DNA of 64,000 nt from Nymphaea colorata. Taxonomy: Eukaryota; Streptophyta; Magnoliopsida; Nymphaeales; Nymphaeaceae. The stretch lies in the NCBI RefSeq assembly GCF_008831285.2, contig NC_045139.1:20192412-20256411 (forward strand), given 5' to 3'. Shown one piece after another: positions 36,782-49,200 of this stretch. Each line of letters opens with the position of its first letter. The stretch's first letter is position 1. The position numbers were made by a program, and so were the translations under genes. Under the pieces are notes generated by a model. The model saw nothing but the letters and a program-made list of their open reading frames with translations, was not told where the DNA came from and did no database searches.

Positions 36782-37010
36782 GACTAGATAGAAAAAAAAA
36801 ACAAGCAGTAGAGACTCTTCTCCTTCCCTCTCCTCCTCCTCCTCCTCGTGTTGCGCCTCCTGATTTTTTTTTTTTTTCCTTTCACAGATCGGCGCTCTGT
36901 CGACTCCTGACCCTCTCCCTCTCACTCTCTCTCAAATTTGGTTGCTTCTATTCTTTCCCTCCCGCGCTCGCACGTTATCGGACCCCAGAGCGTCACGTCC
37001 TTTCAAGTGG
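36782..37010 (-). promoter_or_regulatory. 5' UTR and proximal promoter of the MORC gene
   Basis: On the coding strand the 220 bases before the ATG are strongly purine-rich: an A run just before the start, (GAG)n at 36830-36847 from CTCCTCC on the plus strand, an A run near 36864-36877, then a GAGAG tract near 36910-36935. The GC content rises and CpGs appear around 36895-37000. GA-rich leaders are common in plant 5' UTRs. I see no clear TATA box and cannot place the transcription start; the gene-proximal boundary is inferred. Confidence 0.45.
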
Positions 37011-38450
37011 ACGAAGCATCCTGAGGGACATGCATAGTTTTGCCAACGGGTTGGACCTTCTTGATGATCCAGATATGGATCCAACTAACAAGCTGCCCTT
37101 GCTCCTGACTGGACCTCCCATTTGAGAATCGCATTCGAAAACTATATGCCTACATAGTGGATCTGGATCCACCTCAGTGTATACCTTCGGACCTGGACCC
37201 TGTTCCACCTCCGACGTGTTGATGAACCGATATAGGAAGTGATCCTTGGGCCGCCATACTACCAAACGTCAACGAGTCGGATTTACGCGTTTACATATCC
37301 AACATATTCGGATCTGAACTTACCAGAGTTCGGGTTGGATTGACAATTATATGGGTTAAAGTCTGGTATGAAAATGTGCATTTGAACAACTAAGTGGGCA
37401 CAAATGACGTTCGATTTCAATTGGACTTTATTGAACTTGGTCTGGGACGAACCTAAGAAACAATGCGACCTAAACCTGCCAAAATTTAGACTGGCTTGGG
37501 CAGTTGGGCTCGACTAGCTAGATTTGCAAGCACATGGATTCCCAAGTTCGGGTGCACAAAGTTGGGGCTTTACAGAAGATATTGATGGAGAATAATTGCA
37601 TGTTTGATCCGTTAACATTTGTATGTTTGATCCGTACGATCGGTCGCGGTCTGGTTTACGGAAGATCTTTGTTTGTTTGATCCATTAACATTTTGTCTAA
37701 CCTGGTTCTGGTTTTCCAGAACAATATCTTTATAATATGGGTTTTCTTGGGTTGCCAAAAAAGATCGACTTCCTTTTTGTTATGGTCCAACAAGATTGTT
37801 ACTCTTTTCAAGGGAAGAACGGTTGCTTTCCAGGAAAGGAAAATCTTTTAATTTAGTTTAGTGATGTCTGAATTTAAATTGCTAAAAGTCAGTAAAAGTT
37901 GTTTGTTATGTCATTTCACCCACTTGTATGTTTAGGTATTTTAAGATTCCTTTGGATGCTGATACTTATTACATTTGGATAATAATCATATCGTAATTTA
38001 TCCTATATATGTAAATAGATAGATAGATATAGATAAATAACCTAGCGTCCTTATCATGTGATCTTGGATGAGCTTGTTTTGTGGGTAAGTTTTTGGTTCT
38101 CAAACTTAGCATAGGTTTGTTTGATGACGTATATTTGTAATTAAAGGGAGCAAGATAGAGAAAGTTTTCGTTTATACCGTATTACACGCGTTGCACGTAC
38201 GTCAGTATGGTAAATGTTTTTTTTTTCCCCACATTTTTACTGGTTATGGCAAATTTAATTGAGGGAGAACTTTAAGTCAGTATTAATATATCACCTTGCT
38301 CATAATATCATAGATATTCCCCACATTCAAATATGGAAACTCACCATCCATAGTATTTAAATTCTTTTTAGAAGACTACCACCTGGAAACTTACCGTTAA
38401 TACAGCCGTTGTAAGTATGTTCTCACATTTTGACTGGGATATATAGAAAG
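37010..38450. other. Intergenic DNA upstream of the MORC gene
   Basis: No gene recognised. GGATCC/TCGGATC-type words at 37050-37320 and GGGTTGGA phrases look like decayed repeat DNA. A duplicated TTTGATCCGT/TTTGATCCATTAACATTT phrase occurs near 37605-37640 and 37675-37695, and an AGAT-rich run at about 38015-38040. Confidence 0.5.
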
Positions 38451-38459
38451 AAATTTTCT

Positions 38460-38720
38460 ATTTTCATGAGTGTGAAGCTTTAATCACCAGAACAGGCTTC
38501 ATGTTTTTTATTTTCCTAATGTGAACTTCAGCTTTTTCACTAATGCTAAGATAAGGGACTGATATTTTAGAATACATGCAACCGAATTCGTTTGTCAAAT
38601 TGTCCTTTTAGGGAAAGAATGAAAACTCTCCCTTTCAGAGTCCCACTTGGTCTTAATCACCAAAACAGGCTTCTTACTTTTCATTTTCCGGACGTGGAGT
38701 TCAACTTTTTCACTAATGTG
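38460..38720. repeat. Diverged direct repeat, about 90 bp, period about 166 bp
   Basis: The copies near 38463-38551 and 38630-38720 share TTTAATCACCA(G/A)AACAGGCTTC, TTTTCATTTTCC/TTTTATTTTCC and TTCA(G/A)CTTTTTCACTAATG. Confidence 0.8.
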
Positions 38721-39059
38721 AAAATAATATATGAAACTGTTTCACCGATTGTAAAATGGCTCAACCATCTTACGTCATGCGGCACACTATCACTATATCC
38801 CCTGGTTAAGGCCAATGTTATCAAAAATGGTTTCTGAATCAAATTAGAAAATCAAATGATTTAGCAAATCGTTCAATGTAATCAGAATCAGAATCAATAT
38901 GAACTGGACTGATGAACAGTGTTGTTTAAAGATAAAAAGTTGAAATATAAATTTAAAAATATCGAAAACTGAAAAAGGATAAAAACCAAAAAATAACTTA
39001 AAAAACAAAAAAAATCATAAAATGCAAGAAAAACATTAAAAAACAATATGCAAATTTAC

Positions 39060-42000
39060 AGATAAATTAAGGGTTAATGATGTGTGGAAGGAAGAAAGTT
39101 TCCCACCCTCCGGATGAACTTTTCTAACTTATAACACTGATATGAGCCTTAGTCCGAGTAGGCCTAACCAAGGCCAAAGGCACGGCCACAGTGAGAGATC
39201 ACGGCTCAGTGGAATTAAACTTCGAGCCTAGAGCAAATGCAGTGGGAGGTGCGGGAGGATATGCAACGGCTCTAGGACATGAATGAACTAGGTGAAGACC
39301 AGCAATTGGGGGAATCCGCGAGTTAGGATACTAGATCCATAGGACTTCTCCGGTATAGGCCCTGGTCCATTCTTGAGTCGTGTCGAAACACAAGTCTCTA
39401 GAGTCGGTCTAGGACGAGTCTAGGGAGGTCTCTTGGCTGAATTGAGCTCAGCTCAATGAGGTTAAGGGATGTGTCAAGTCCGAAGTTTGGGCGGCAACCC
39501 GGACGAGGTCCCCACCTTGAGCTCACAAGGCTCAAGGGGCGTCTAGCTAGGACTTAGCCGTTTTTCACTTCTTGATCTGCTTTATTTGAGTTTGTGCCAA
39601 TTCGGTTTTGGATTCAAACTTACCAAGGCGGGTTGTGCCTTGGATCCGTTTTGCTTTAGCATATTCTGAATTTGGATTTGGGCTGGTTCCATGCATGGGA
39701 ACCAGATTTATGTACTCATGTATATAAGGTTTTGATTCATATGTAAACACATGCAATTTTGGGAATTTGAGATCATTTGATTTTTGCCTCTCTCTCTCCT
39801 CACGTTTCTCCTCTCTTCACGTCAATCCCTCTCTCCCTTGTCTCTCTTCTCTCCTCAACTCTCCTTAGACCAGCGTGCTGGCCTCTCTCCCCCCTCTTGT
39901 CTCCCTCTCCTCTCTTCTTCTTCCATCATCTCTCTCGTCATCCCCTCATAGTCACATTTATCTCCAACGTTGAAGAAGGAGCGGTGATTCCTCTAGGCGA
40001 GCCACGGCCCTAGGGGGATTTTCAACACTTCAACTTCACCTCGGATCTGCATGCCTTGGGTGCAATTCCTCTACCATATCAGAGGAGTTAGAGGCTCTAG
40101 ACGCGCAAAGGAGGCTGCGGTTCCATCCCTTGTAGCGCAGCAACCCATCGTGAATCAAGAAAGTAAGGTTAGATCGTTTCCGTTTTGGAATTGTCTAAGT
40201 AACGTGTTGGCTAAGTTTAGTTTTGGATTTCTCGTGGAAGGAGCTGGGACTCTTGAGTCACAGCCAAGATTCCATCATCTTCCTCGCGTGGAAGGCACTC
40301 CTAAACTTAGTTTTACAAGTCTTAGAAGGATTCCAAAGGGGACGTGCTTGCCAACGTTGAAAGAAAGTTCAAATTTAGTCTAGTAAGGGCCGATCTTCTT
40401 CAAGGAAAAGCACGGAGACTTGCTGGAGTTTTCACCGAAAAATCAGTATTTCATCATCAAGATCCACGGTGGAATACCATCAAAACCAACCAAGAAGCAT
40501 AGGAGAAAAATGAGCACGAGAAAAGAAGAAGAATGGTGGTGGTTTCGCGTAGAACGGCCAAGGCGTGCAAAATACAAGTTGCCAATAAGTTCTGGAATTC
40601 CGATCAACTCTGCTCTGTTTCCAGCTACCTTCGGCACCTTACGTGCAACCACGCCCAAGGTCTGATTTACCTCTCATTGCCATGAAAGGAGTTAGTCATT
40701 TGAAGGGGTAAAAACGTCCACCATTGATCAAAAAGTGAGTACCGCATAAAGCGAAGAGAGGTTGGAGCCGATCTTTTGGGAAGGTCCACTTTTTTAGCTA
40801 GAATTGGGTTAAGGATCAATAAGGAGTTCTTACATCTGGGTCAAATGATTCTAAAGATGCCACGTCGCTACATTTGATTATCTTGGAGAAATCAGCTACC
40901 CAAAGAGTCCACATTTGGTGGAATCACATCCAAAGTTTTAGGAGTCCCAATTAACCGTCATCACCTAGACCTTTGCCACCTCACGTCCCAATCCCTACAT
41001 TTGAGTTATAATCCATTCTTTTAGGAATCCATCTCCATCCATGAGAGGAGGGTCCTCATTTGGCCCCTTTCCACGTGGCCACTTTTAGTAATTTTTTTAT
41101 TTAGTAATTTTTTTAGTCAATCATAAGCCCGTAAGCCTTGTCCTACCCACTAAATCCCCTCATCCTTGACTTCACTACATAATCCCAAGCCCCTAAACCT
41201 CACACCCTTAGATCCCTCCTTCACACCGTAGAGGAAACCGTCCAAGCTATTCTTTCCCAAGCTGTCCCCAAGCCAGCCTCACATAAGGATATACCAAGGC
41301 TCTATGATCGAGCTTCCATCACTTGACCGTAGCTAGGGTACTCCTCAGCTCTAGACCGAGCTGCCCAAGTCAAAACCAGCATTACAAAGTTCAAGAGGCG
41401 TGCATCCTTGGGTTGAACTCTCATCGCCCAAGTGACTTAGGCCGACCCACTTCGGCCTCATCCGCACTTAGCCAGGCCGGCTGAGCTAGGAGATCTTTCC
41501 TGCCTCACATTTGATTATCTTGGAGAAATCGGCTACCCAAAGAGTCCACATTTGGTGGAAACACATCCAAAGTTTTAGGAATCCCAATTAACCGTCATCA
41601 CCTAGACCTTTGCCACCTCACATCCCAATCCCTACATTTGAGTTAGAATCCATTCTTTTAGGAATCCATCTCCATCCCTGAGAGGAGGGTCCTCATTTGG
41701 CCCCTTTTCACGTGGCCACTTTTAATAATTTTTTTAGTCAATCATAAGCCCGTAAGCCTTGTCTTACCCACTAAATCCCCTCATCCTTGACTTCACTACA
41801 TAATCCCAAGCTCCTAAACCTCACACCCTTAGATCCCTCCTTCACACCGTAGAGGAAACCGTCCAAGCCTTCTTTCCCAAGCTGTCCCCAAGCCAGCCTC
41901 ACATAAGGATATACCAAGGCTCTATGACCGAGCTTCCATCACTTGACCGTAACTAGGGTACTCCTCAGCTCTAGACCGAGCTGCCCAAGTCAAAACCAGC

Positions 42001-42560
42001 ATTACAAAGTTCAAGAGGCGTGCATCCTTGGGTTGAACTCTCATCGCCCAAGTGACTTAGGCTGACCCACTTCGGCCTCATCCGTGTGCTACCAACCACT
42101 GCACTTAGCCAGGCGGGCTGAGCTAGGAGATCTTTCCTGCCTCCTTGATATCCATCAGTAACAATCGAGTCAACAATCGAGTCGCAACACCCCATCCTGC
42201 TGTATCAGCTGGTGCTTCAGCTTCAATCAGATTGCAGAGAATTGAGCAGCGTTTTACCGACATCCCCTCATTCCTTCGCGTCCTCTTCATTTTGGTGCAC
42301 CATTCCTTCAGCCATTACTCAAGTGACTCCCAGATTCAGCGGCAGATCGAGGTCAGGCCGTCTTCGTGAGTGAGGTTAGTTTGATTTTCATCATTACTAT
42401 TGTAATCATCTTGCTTAGTGCCGCTTAACTCTCCCTAGAGACGTAAGGACCCTCTACGAGGATCTTGGGGAAGTAGGATCGACTCTAGGACCGGGCTGTC
42501 GCCTATACCGGAGTTAGGTCCTACCAAACACATTGAGAATTTTGAATAACTTAATTTATT
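39060..42560. mobile_element. Repeat-like region, possible non-coding retroelement
   Basis: The region is less AT-rich than its neighbours, with CT-rich tracts (39780-39940), a 637-bp tandem duplication and many GAGCTC/CCTAGAC words. A 12-base word CTCCGGTATAGG at 39349 recurs in inverted form (CCTATACCGGAG) near 42503, followed by similar flanks (TTAGGTCCT versus AAGTCCTATGG), so the region may be bounded by inverted ends. Open frames (39777-40013, 40051-40383, 40420-40665) resemble no family I know. It could be a large non-autonomous element; the class is uncertain. Confidence 0.35.
40871..42143. repeat. 637-bp near-identical tandem duplication
   Basis: Copy 1 starts CATTTGATTATCTTGG at 40871 and copy 2 at 41508; both end with AGATCTTTCCTGCCTC (41491 and 42128, again 637 apart). 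Between them the copies differ by a few substitutions, a 16-bp AT-rich internal duplication present only in copy 1 (near 41090-41115), and about 17 bp (TGTGCTACCAACCACTG) present only in copy 2 near 42085. High identity means a recent event. Confidence 0.95.
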
Positions 42561-43249
42561 TGCACATATGGTGATGTAATTTGTGAAAAAGAAAAAAGAA
42601 AAGATTAACCTTAAAAAAAGTTGCCGACAATATACGTGTCAGATGGGTTCATATACATATCGTATATGATCAAAAATACTTATACGATATGCCGATAGCG
42701 TGATATGGAGCACAAAAAGAGAAAAGGGCATGAGGCCCCTTTTTTTCATGCTTCTTTTTAAAACAGCTCTTCTCTCTCCTGCTTTTTAAACAATCTTAAG
42801 GGCGTGTTTGCAGGCTGGAATTTCATTGTTGAAGTGGGATTTTCATCTCGGTTTTCACAAAAAATGCTTGATGTTGCCAAATGCTGGAAACTAATCTTGG
42901 TTTTAAGAGGCAAAACCGGGAATTGTTACGGTGGATTATAATCCCACCATGAGGGTGCAACTATAATCAACAGAGTTTTTTTGCCGATTGGGGCCGACTC
43001 CACACAACTCTCTCTTCTTTGTCTTCGTCCCTATGGACAGTTAGCTCAGGCAGTGCAGAAGCCATCATTCCCCCCGCGGTGGCAGAGAGGTCCACCATCG
43101 TCCAGCCTGAAACCACCGAGTCACCGCCAGGTTTTCTCCACCATCTCTCTCTCCCTCTCTTTAATGAAAAACCTCTCTTATGGCATCCTGTGTGGGAAAT
43201 TCTTGAGTAACAATCTGCTGCCCGTATGGACCAAGAACAGGCTATTTCG

Positions 43250-44118
43250 CGGCTGTCTACTGCCCTCCTCATGAGGCTTGCCGTATTGCAATTTAGGCCA
43301 ACCTGCAACACATGTTGGATTTGTTCCCAAATCATCACATCATCGCCGGCGACTTCAACTGTTTGCTATCACTCTCAGATTTTAGCACTCCCTTCAATCT
43401 CAGCCCAGCTCATCATCGTCCGTAAGTCCACTACCCTTGGCGGGGAGCGCTTCTCTTGGTCCAACAACTGGGCATCGCCGTCTCTGTGCCTTTTGGATAG
43501 AGTTCCAATCACCTCGGACGTTCTAGATGTGCTCCCACTCATCTCAGCTTCTCTGACCACAAGGACGGTTTCAGATATCATGGTGCAGTGATTATTTCAT
43601 TCCTTCTTGAGTGCCCAGTGGGTCTTCGTTTCTTCTTTTTTGCATTGGTGGTTATGGGAGCGCGATTCAAGACTGTTTTTCATGCTTCCTGGATGGCCGC
43701 AACTATTGGTAGGCGGGCTGCTCTATGAATCAGTCATAAGATTGCTCGCCTGCAATCAGTCATAAGGTTCTGTGACATTCTTGCCTGGGAGAATGAGCTC
43801 ACCTCCCTTGCAGCAACAACCTGAGAGCCTCACCCTTGAACACAGCAGCAAAGCATCGCGCGATGAAATTCCGTGGCGCTCGTGGTCCCGTATCACTTGG
43901 CTAAAGCTTGGGGGGATCAAAATAATATATTTTTTCACACCATGTCTTCAATGTGCTTTCGCAGGAATCGAATTCTCAGGTACAGGGTTGAGGGAACTCA
44001 ATATGAGGGTGCCGCTGGCCTGGCACATGCCTCCCGATTTTTCCAGCACCTCTACGCCGATGCAACTGGCACTGTGGGCGACTTATGGTTTCTCCTGTCT
44101 TGCACCTACACAAATTCA
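43250..44118 (+). pseudogene. LINE (L1-type) ORF2 fragment
   Basis: Plus-strand pieces in several frames give the endonuclease motif HHIIAGDFNCLLSLSDF (43336 on), then GGERFSWSNNW..P..LCLLDRV..TSDVLDVLP (43438-43545), matching the catalytic core and conserved C-terminal part of plant LINE endonucleases, then SRITWLKLG / AWGDQNNIFFHTMSSM and FRRNRILR (43890-43990), the conserved W-x-x-x-GD-x-N-x-x-FFH block between endonuclease and reverse transcriptase. Frameshifts and stops break it, and it ends at 44118, just before the CACTA-like terminus at 44121; the reverse transcriptase is absent. Confidence 0.85.
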
Positions 44119-44120
44119 CA

Positions 44121-44520
44121 CACTACAACAATTAGCATCAGCTCTGGCGATAATTTAACGGCAGTGAAAATGATCAGTGACGCTAATACTTCGCCAAAAA
44201 ACGCTCCAGAGCTGCAACCGCCATTACCATTTTCAATGGCGGAAAATGTTACCGATGGAGCTGCCAGCGACACTGGAGCTATTTTAGCACCAGAAAATGT
44301 TTGCTTATTGACTCTTCTTTAGCGCCAGAGATGTATCAACAACCACCATATAAAATAACGCCACAAATGTGTATATTGGTGTATTGCTAAACGCCAGCAT
44401 TAACATTTTCAGGGACGCTAACACTGTACCATTGCTTGAATCTGACGTCTCGTCAAAAAGCGCCAACGATGAACGCTTTTGATGCATCATTAATTAACGG
44501 CAGTGATGATATTATTTTTT
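44121..44520 (+). mobile_element. CACTA (En/Spm)-like transposon terminus
   Basis: It begins CACTACAACAATTAGCATCA at 44121, matching the CACTACAA start of plant CACTA transposons. The next ~400 bp carry many short subterminal words in both orientations (CGCCA/TGGCG, GACGCTAA, AACGGCAGTGA at 44158 and 44498), as CACTA subterminal regions do. It directly follows the LINE fragment. The opposite TTGTAGTG end was not found downstream, so this may be one end of a truncated element or a solo terminus. Confidence 0.6.
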
Positions 44521-44736
44521 TAAATAATAATAATAATATTTTGTACATTTACAGCTGCTGAAATACGCAGAATACTAAAATTGTGGTTTCAATATAATTA
44601 TATAAACCACACCGGACTCCCTCGACCATATGTGAAGACCCAACAAAGTAATCACAGAGGACTATTAATCATAAGCCAAATACAAGAGACAAAGGCATAG
44701 GCTGACACTCTTCTGCTACTGAATTCAACAGAAGCT

Positions 44737-44885
44737 TCATGTCTGGGCCTTCTCACCCTCCTCCCAGTCCCAGAATGATGTTTTCTTCCCAAATTTCAAG
44801 ACAGTTTGCAGCATGGCGTCTGGCTGCATGTTGCCTTTCACTGTAACCTTTTGTTCCTTCAGATCCACTTCAGACAATTCAACAC
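44737..44885 (-). pseudogene. Orphan C-terminal exon of ATX1/CCH-type copper chaperone
   Basis: After a TTGTCCCAG acceptor at 44886, the minus strand reads (G)[38 protein letters not shown] and a short acidic tail, ending at TGA 44739-44737 (48 aa). This is the second half of the heavy-metal-associated fold of plant ATX1/CCH copper chaperones, including the [12 protein letters not shown] ending; the phase (one base in the previous exon) also fits. The exon itself is intact. The upstream exon with the copper-binding MxCxxC loop was not found in the next ~14 kb, which includes a gypsy insertion. It is either a partial pseudogene or a gene whose intron has grown greatly; I favour the former. Confidence 0.75.
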
Positions 44886-46270
44886 CTGGGACAACATAAT
44901 TCATAAAAATTGAAGAAAAGGTTATGTGATCAGGTTGACACGATGGTCCAGTAACTCAAACAACCTTGTTAATTAAAAGCATCCAGTGACCTGAACGGAA
45001 TTCATGCAACCTAACACAATTATGGTGCTTCAACTTCTTGATAAAGTGCGAACCACCATCGTCATATGCTCACAAACAAATTCATAAGGAACACATTTTT
45101 TCATAACAAAAGAGCTCAAAACTGACCTCAGTGAAAAGCTTACTGTACCAATATGTGATAGAACATAATCATAAGGGAATAGCACAAGCAGCATTCAGCT
45201 TGGCAACAAGAGCCGAAATAAGGAAATGAAATCTAAGTTTCAAGATTGCAGTTCCCTTGTGGCTTACCAAGAAAAAATGTTGTGACTCATACAAGATCTG
45301 AAGGATATGCTCATGCTTCCCTTCCAAGGAGAGACCTCACTTCTTCGACTGAAAATAGGAAAAGGAAGATAATTGGCTGGAAAATTAATGACCACAAACA
45401 GAAAAAATTCCTTTTCATAGACAATAATGAAATTTGAGATAACTGGGAATTTGTTCTCCGATAGCACTCAAAATTCAAAATTCAAAACGTAAACCTACAT
45501 GTTATGTGATTCTTAGAAACTTCCCAAAAGAAAGGCAGATGGTTCAAACTTCCTGCTGGCAAGAAGGAAGACGATCCACCAAAAAGTGAAAAATAAGCAG
45601 AAGATCAGAATTTGGAAGACAAAGTGAAGGAAGATTAATAAGGCTTTCATCATTTTCAGAATTTCCTTGACAAAGTGAAGTTTTTCAATGTATCTCCTGA
45701 ACCTACGCAGCAAGAGATTATTGGTCATCAATTGAAAACAAAGGATAAAAAGTAGACCCCAAAGCAGGCTTATACAACTATCACAAACAAAACCTTTCTT
45801 CAGTGTGGTATGACCATTATAACATGTCTTCTTGTGAAGGAAACATAACTCACCTTTGAAAGCCAAAGCTCAAAATGTTGTGAAACAACACGCTTCTCAA
45901 ATCCTTGTCTGCCTATTTGTATATCACTTATATTGCAAAAAGAAACATGAAATACCAAGATAAGAAGAAATTGCAAATATATATTTGTTACGAAGACTTC
46001 AAAAATCTGAAAATTCTTTTTTTGTGGGCAAAGTTTTGGAAAATATGAACATTTGAGGGGTTCTTTTCTTTCAAAAATCCCTCTTTCAAATTGAATTAGA
46101 AAGCACTTCTTTGAAAGTTTATGGCTATTGGATTCTGAGCATTGATGTGAGCTAGAAATAAAAGATACCCCTAGTTCTGGGGCTGAAAGAAAGACAAATT
46201 ATTGATCATGTGAGACGAGATAAGTCTGGCCAAGAGAAAAATGTAACCTTTATTGACGAAAGGAACGAAA
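44886..46270. other. Unassigned DNA upstream of the copper-chaperone exon
   Basis: No second HMA-domain exon is seen. A minus-strand open frame at 45866-45513 is hydrophobic and of unknown nature; a CAAAG|GTGAG donor-like site lies at its start. Confidence 0.45.
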
Positions 46271-46275
46271 GTTCA

Positions 46276-49200
46276 TTAAACGAAGATTTTTTTCAAATGA
46301 ACTATATTGACAAGATCTGGTAGTTGCACATCATCTGAATCCATTAGATAGTAAGAATTATTGAGAAGAATTTCTTTGATCACATATGGCCATTCCAATT
46401 TGGCGCCCACTTCCCTTAGAGATGATGTCTCTATGGACAGATTGATCTGATCACAAAGGTTGTTCACTTTAAATTTCCTTTTGATGATTGATATTAGCAT
46501 AATTTGAATGTTGGCTTTTGCATATAAAGTGGCAATACTACATCTATTCCATATACTAACTTTACAAAAGTTGTATGGGTAGGAGTTTTGACGGTTGTTC
46601 TATGGGCCTAGAGTGCGTCATGAATTTTTTCTTCCCATTCTTGGCCTCGCTTAACCATTTGTTCTAAAATTCTGATCAAGATCATGTTCGTGGCTTTTGT
46701 CTAGTCATTGCCTTATGGGTAGTATGGTGCTGAAAAGTAATTCTTGATCCTAAACTTTGCACAAAAATCTCACATGTATTCATTTTTTAAGTGTGTCCCA
46801 TTATTCAAGACAATATGATGAGACACTTTGAAATTGCATAGGATGTTTTTATGTAAGAAAGCTATTACATGTCTACCTTCCACTATCCTAAGAGTAATGA
46901 CTTCCACCCACTTGGTGAAGTATCTTTTGGTGGAAATGAAGTATTTATGACCGTTCTATGTAAAGGGATTGATGGACTCTACAATGTTAAATGCCCACAT
47001 TGAAAAATACTATGGTGAGACCACTAAGTGTAAGTATAGGCTAATGCATGAATGACATGAATTTGACATCTGAAATACTTCTTGACATATTTGTGACAAT
47101 CTTGCTGCATGGTTGGCTAATAATAACCAACTTTGGATAACTGCTTGGTGAGATTTTGGTAGCTTGCATAGCTACTATAAATTCCTTCATAAGCTTCTTT
47201 GATTACTTCTTGTGTTTCATCTTTATCCTAACATCTAAAGTAGTATGTGTTAAAGCCTTTCCTATGTAAAATTTCGATGAGTGTGAAATATCGGCAAGAC
47301 ATTATTTGAATGGCACACTACTCACTTTTGGACACATCGGTGGGGAAGTCCTTGGTCTCCAAGTAGCATTTTATGTTTTGATACTATGGAGCGTCTTGGG
47401 ATTCCACTTGTTGACTTGCTCTAACATTTTGTAGGCTGTCATGGTCAGCCTTTTGATCTCAAAGGCTTTGCATGGTTCAGATTTCTTGGGGCAATGATGG
47501 AGCCTAAGCTGACCAGACCATTTGCAAATTGATTGAATTCCTTTTTGATATGGAGAAGTTGAAATTCATCAAACTGTTTGATCAATGCTTTGGTCCTTTA
47601 TTGATACAACATGAGTTTAGGATCTTTCACTTTCCACTCTTCATTGACTTAATTTACAATAAGAAGGGAATCTCCACAAGTATGAACCTTTTGACATTAC
47701 ATTCCAACATTATCTTGAGGATTTGAATAAGAGCTTCATATTCTACCATGTTGTGTGTGTAGATGAATTCCAGCCATGAAAGAACATGGTATCATTTCTT
47801 TTTAAGGTGACTCTATATGCAAGATATGTTGTTGTTATTCTTATTCCTATTCCTATTTTGATTTTTGTCATGTTCTTAGATCCATAAAAAAAACAAGGTC
47901 CATGCTGGTGCATACTCTATATGCAAGATATGCTCATCAAGAAACTTATCTTCTGCTTTGTGCTCTTTTGTCAAGAAGAAACCAGGCAGCTGTTCGGCTA
48001 TTGCATGTGCTTTATGGACTTCTATGGAATGTATTCTAGATTACTGCATGAAAAGCACTTGCCATTTGGAAATTCAAGCACTAAGAAATGGTTGTTCAAG
48101 ATTGTACTTTAGAGAATTCAATCAATATGTCAAACATCTACTTGAGGACACCAAGATGCATATTTGATTTCAAATGGTGTTGAATCAATTTGTCAAACAC
48201 ATGCTTGAGAACACCAAGATGATCTACTCGAATCTTAGACTTGACTAGGATGTCATCATCATTTGCATCCACAAAATTTTGCATCTAATAGTGAAAGATT
48301 GTTGCCATTGCTCTCTGGTATGTAGCTCCAACATTCTTGAGTTCAAACGGCATCACTGCATAGCAAAAGGTTTTAAGAGAGTTGTAAATGAAGTTTTTGA
48401 TTGATTCATAACAGCTAACTTGATCTAGTTATAGTTTGAATAACCATCCATGAAAGTGCACATTTCATGTTATGCAGTGATGTCTATTGAAAGATCGATA
48501 TTTGGCAATGGATAATCATCATTTGGAGTGACTTTATTGAGATCACAAAAACTGATGCATATTCTTACTTTATCGTTTCTCTTTATTATTATGACAATGT
48601 TTGCTAACTATTCTGAATAGTCAATGGTATTAATAAATTTTGCTTTCTAGTTTTTCTTTGACCTTGTCCTTGATTTTTTGGCATCTAGCTTTCTTAACTT
48701 CTACTTCATTGGCTCACTTCTAGATTTTAAAATTAATTTGCATTCACTAGCTTTGTGTCTAACCAGGTCATGTCCATGTAGGTTTAAGCAAAGACAACTT
48801 TGTATTCTTTGAGGAATTTGATGATTTTTTCTTATTCTACAACATCGAGGTTGACACCAACTTGAACCACCTTGAGATCTTTGTTTTTTCTAATATTTAT
48901 CTCTTTGATGGGATCATTAAGCATAGTCGGGGGCTGATCTCTATAGTTGTGCAATTTAGCTGGCTCTAATTCTGGTTCAACTACTTCTCTTGATTTGTTG
49001 TGCTTATGTTCTTGATTTTCTCACGAGTTCCTACTGTATTTTGTTGCAATATGGTAGGATCAATTGCCAACTTGTGAATGGACTTGCATGCCATATTGGC
49101 CTTGCAAAAACATCCATTTTAGAAGTATAGTAGTAATGCAATAATTTGAGTAAATATGTAAGCGTAGAATATAGTTTTCAAAGCATAACAAAATAATTGA

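Noticed and set aside
36214-36791. Plus-strand open frames opposite MORC exon 1
   Set aside because: They are antisense shadows of a conserved coding exon, with basic, low-complexity translations and no family match.
36782-36925. Upstream in-frame ATG extending the MORC N-terminus by 48 residues
   Set aside because: The extension is Glu/Lys/Phe low complexity encoded by GA- and A-rich leader DNA; the conserved start is at 36781.
39777-40665. Three plus-strand open frames that could be a small gene
   Set aside because: No family resemblance and no convincing joining splice sites; they lie in repeat-like DNA.
43772-44322. Overlapping plus-strand frames considered as a separate gene
   Set aside because: They contain LINE motifs in shifted frames and then run into the CACTA-like terminus.
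46276-46500. Small minus-strand ORF considered as a host gene
   Set aside because: Its words match the C-terminal tail of gypsy integrases and the upstream motifs continue the same element.
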